Below are positions 5,752 through 7,371 of a stretch of DNA of 7,371 nt, piece after piece; positions within the stretch are counted from its first letter, which is position 1; the number at the start of each line of letters is the position of its first letter. Below the pieces are notes generated by a model, which worked only from the letters and a program-made list of their open reading frames with translations, searched no databases and had not been told where the DNA came from. The position numbers were made by a program, and so were the translations under genes. The stretch covers positions 1,297 to 8,667 of the forward strand of contig WVZU01000424.1 of the NCBI GenBank assembly GCA_011772275.1, read 5' to 3'. The stretch comes from Planctomycetales bacterium. GTDB taxonomy: Bacteria; Planctomycetota; Planctomycetia; Pirellulales; UBA7805.

Positions 5752-6819
5752 ATGATGAGCAGCTCAAAACCACTGCTGGCGCTGACTCAGGGCGACCCCG
5801 CCGGTGTGGGTCCGGAAATCGTCGTGGCTGCCTGGGCCGATGCCGGGCTGCAGTCAATTTGCCGTCCGCTGGCGGTGGGAAATCTGGAGGTGTTTCGTCG
5901 AGCGGCGAAGTTGTGGGGAATTCGGCTGGAGGTTGTGGAGATTACGGACCCGGTCGAAGTCGCCCCCTCGCCGACCCGCATGCCTTGCCTGGCGGCGGGC
6001 GGGTCCCAGGCGGCCGACGTGCCCGCCGGACGGATCGATCCACGGGGTGGCCAGGCTGCGTTGGAGAGCGTGGTGGCTGCCGTCCGGCTGGCACAAGCGG
6101 GCCGGATTGATGGGTTGGTGACGGGTCCGTTAAGCAAGGCGGCCTTGCATGCCGCAGGGCACGACTATCCCGGGCATACGGAACTGCTGGGCGATTTGTG
6201 CCGGTCGGACCGTTTGGCCATGATGCTGTACCTGGGACCGCAGCCCGACATGTTTGGCCCGGCCGGCTTGGGCGTGGTCCACGTCACGTTGCACATGGCG
6301 CTGGCCGATGCCCTTCGGGCGGTGACCAGCGACCGCATTGCCGAGTGCATCACATTGGCCGGTGAGGCGCTTCAGCGGCTGGGCGCCGGTTGCTTGACCG
6401 ACCCGCCGCGGATCGGCGTCTGTGCGCTCAACCCGCACGCGGGCGAAGAGGGGTTGTTTGGTAACGAAGAGCAAGAAGTGATCATGCCGGCTGTGCTGCG
6501 CTGCCGCCGGCAGGGATTCGAGGTCAGCGGACCCTATCCGGCCGATACGCTGATGGCGCGGGCCAGAGACGCGGAATTTGACGCGGTGGTGGCCATGTAT
6601 CACGATCAGGGTCATATCGCCTTAAAACTTTTGGGAATGCACCAGGCGGTAAACGTCACCCTGGGGTTGCCCATCGTACGCACCAGCGTTGCCCACGGAA
6701 CTGCCTTCGACCTGGCCTGGCAAGCAAAGGCTGAAACGACCGGACTGATCGAAGCGGTCCGCGTTGCCGTGCAACTGGCAGATGTTCATCAGCAAGACCG
6801 CACCGCTATCACAAGTTGA
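5752..6819 (+). CDS. pdxA: 4-hydroxythreonine-4-phosphate dehydrogenase
   Basis: PdxA oxidises 4-phosphohydroxy-L-threonine with NAD; the product decarboxylates to 3-amino-1-hydroxyacetone phosphate. PdxJ condenses this with deoxyxylulose phosphate to give pyridoxine 5'-phosphate (vitamin B6). From ATG 5752 the protein has 355 residues, slightly longer than E. coli PdxA (329). Motifs are LTQGDPAGVGPEIV, GLVTGPLSKAALHAAG, YPGHTELLG, VTLHMALAD, CALNPHAGEEG, GPYPADTLM, AMYHDQGH, and NVTLGLPIVRTSVAHGTAFD. The three metal-binding histidines known in the family correspond to H181, H229 and H284. ATG 5755 is an equally possible start; an in-frame GTG at 5719 would add 11 unsupported residues. The ribosome site is weak (GGGG about 11 nt before). 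Paralogues acting on erythronate-type 4-phosphates share these motifs, but nothing nearby suggests sugar-acid catabolism. Confidence 0.95.
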   Translation: MMSSSKPLLALTQGDPAGVGPEIVVAAWADAGLQSICRPLAVGNLEVFRRAAKLWGIRLEVVEITDPVEVAPSPTRMPCLAAGGSQAADVPAGRIDPRGGQAALESVVAAVRLAQAGRIDGLVTGPLSKAALHAAGHDYPGHTELLGDLCRSDRLAMMLYLGPQPDMFGPAGLGVVHVTLHMALADALRAVTSDRIAECITLAGEALQRLGAGCLTDPPRIGVCALNPHAGEEGLFGNEEQEVIMPAVLRCRRQGFEVSGPYPADTLMARARDAEFDAVVAMYHDQGHIALKLLGMHQAVNVTLGLPIVRTSVAHGTAFDLAWQAKAETTGLIEAVRVAVQLADVHQQDRTAITS

Positions 6820-6821
6820 GC

Positions 6822-7371
6822 ATGCCGACACTCCCCCCCCCTGCCCCGAACACCTGCCTGATGTACCTGGTCCGTCACGGGGCCACGGCCAACAACGTGG
6901 CCCATCCACCGCGACTGCAAGGCGCCCGCTCGGCTGCGGAGTTGTCTGGGGAAGGTCGAGTGCAAGCGAAAGCCGCCGCGGCGCTGTTGGCCGACCGATC
7001 GATCGACGCCGTTTACAGCAGTCCCCTGATGCGGGCCAGGCAGACAGCGGAGATTATCGCCGCGCGCGTCCAACGGCCGCTCCAAGTTATCCAGGAATTG
7101 ATCGAAGTCGATGTGGGCGATTGGGAAGGTCGAGCTTGGACGGAAATCCAGCAAAGCGAACCCGACGCTTACCGCCGTTTTATGGACAATCCCGACGAGC
7201 ATCCCTACGCGGGCGGCGAGACCCTGCAGCAGGTCCGCCAGCGTGTCGTGCCGGTCATGGCGTTCCTGATGCAGCAAAACGCTGGCAAAGCGATCGTGGT
7301 TGTCGCTCACAACGTCGTCAATCGCGTCTACCTCGCCGGCCTGATGCAGTTGCCACTGGCCCTGGCCCGCT
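6822..7371 (+). CDS. Histidine phosphatase / phosphoglycerate mutase-like protein (3' end beyond window)
   Basis: Members of this superfamily use a phosphohistidine intermediate to hydrolyse or transfer phosphate. The 183 codons visible show YLVRHGAT (catalytic H19 preceded by R18), LSGEGRVQA, VYSSPLMRARQTAEII (the second arginine motif), LIEVDVGDWEG (general-acid candidate E95), AGGETLQQV, and VVVAHNVVNRVYL (second catalytic His H163). The frame is open to the right edge, so a C-terminal tail is missing. Substrate cannot be assigned: cobalamin phosphatase CobC, phosphoglycerate phosphatases and broad phosphatases look alike here. ATG 6822 lies 2 nt after the pdxA stop with no separate promoter, indicating co-transcription and probably coupled translation. 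The first codons contain a run of nine C (6833-6841), encoding a proline-rich N-terminus LPPPAP. ATG 6861 is too close to the RHG motif to be a likely start. Confidence 0.93.
   Translation, partial: MPTLPPPAPNTCLMYLVRHGATANNVAHPPRLQGARSAAELSGEGRVQAKAAAALLADRSIDAVYSSPLMRARQTAEIIAARVQRPLQVIQELIEVDVGDWEGRAWTEIQQSEPDAYRRFMDNPDEHPYAGGETLQQVRQRVVPVMAFLMQQNAGKAIVVVAHNVVNRVYLAGLMQLPLALAR

Overview
This is an ordinary-looking stretch of bacterial chromosome with GC-rich, densely packed protein genes. It has no RNA genes, mobile elements or CRISPR. The gene content and protein style suggest a planctomycete (Planctomycetota, perhaps the Pirellula group). Pointers are a Hanks-type Ser/Thr kinase inside a housekeeping cluster, a GT4 glycosyltransferase with a Q in place of the second Glu of its EX7E motif, weak or absent Shine-Dalgarno sequences, and TTG/GTG starts. 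The taxonomic call is inference from protein flavour, not proof.

The left three quarters is read on the minus strand. In transcription order it runs: a 4-TM membrane protein of unknown function (5610-4951); asd, aspartate-semialdehyde dehydrogenase (4820-3804); truA, tRNA pseudouridine synthase (3807-3031); a GT4 glycosyltransferase (3061-1892); a cytoplasmic Ser/Thr kinase (1767-910); and accA, acetyl-CoA carboxylase carboxyltransferase alpha (892 to beyond the left edge). asd/truA overlap by 4 nt and truA/glycosyltransferase by 31 nt; kinase/accA are 17 nt apart. This looks like one or two co-transcribed units. A good sigma70-type promoter (TTGAAA-18-TATACT) lies in the 130-bp gap before asd, followed by a perfect 7-bp-arm inverted repeat in the presumed leader. 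The 124-bp gap before the kinase may hold a second, weaker control region.

The right quarter is read on the plus strand: pdxA (5752-6819), then, after only 2 nt, a histidine-phosphatase (phosphoglycerate mutase-like) gene that runs off the right edge. The 141-bp divergent gap between the membrane protein and pdxA carries an AT-rich box that can serve as the -10 element in both directions.

Functionally the genes supply basic metabolism: fatty acid synthesis (accA), the aspartate family and diaminopimelate (asd), vitamin B6 (pdxA) and tRNA modification (truA). The glycosyltransferase, kinase, phosphatase and membrane protein are less defined. No new defence, mobile or biosynthetic system is evident. 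The points most worth a second look are the kinase with a glycine-free nucleotide loop and DFA motif next to accA, the shared divergent promoter box, the asd leader, and the uncharacterised membrane protein.
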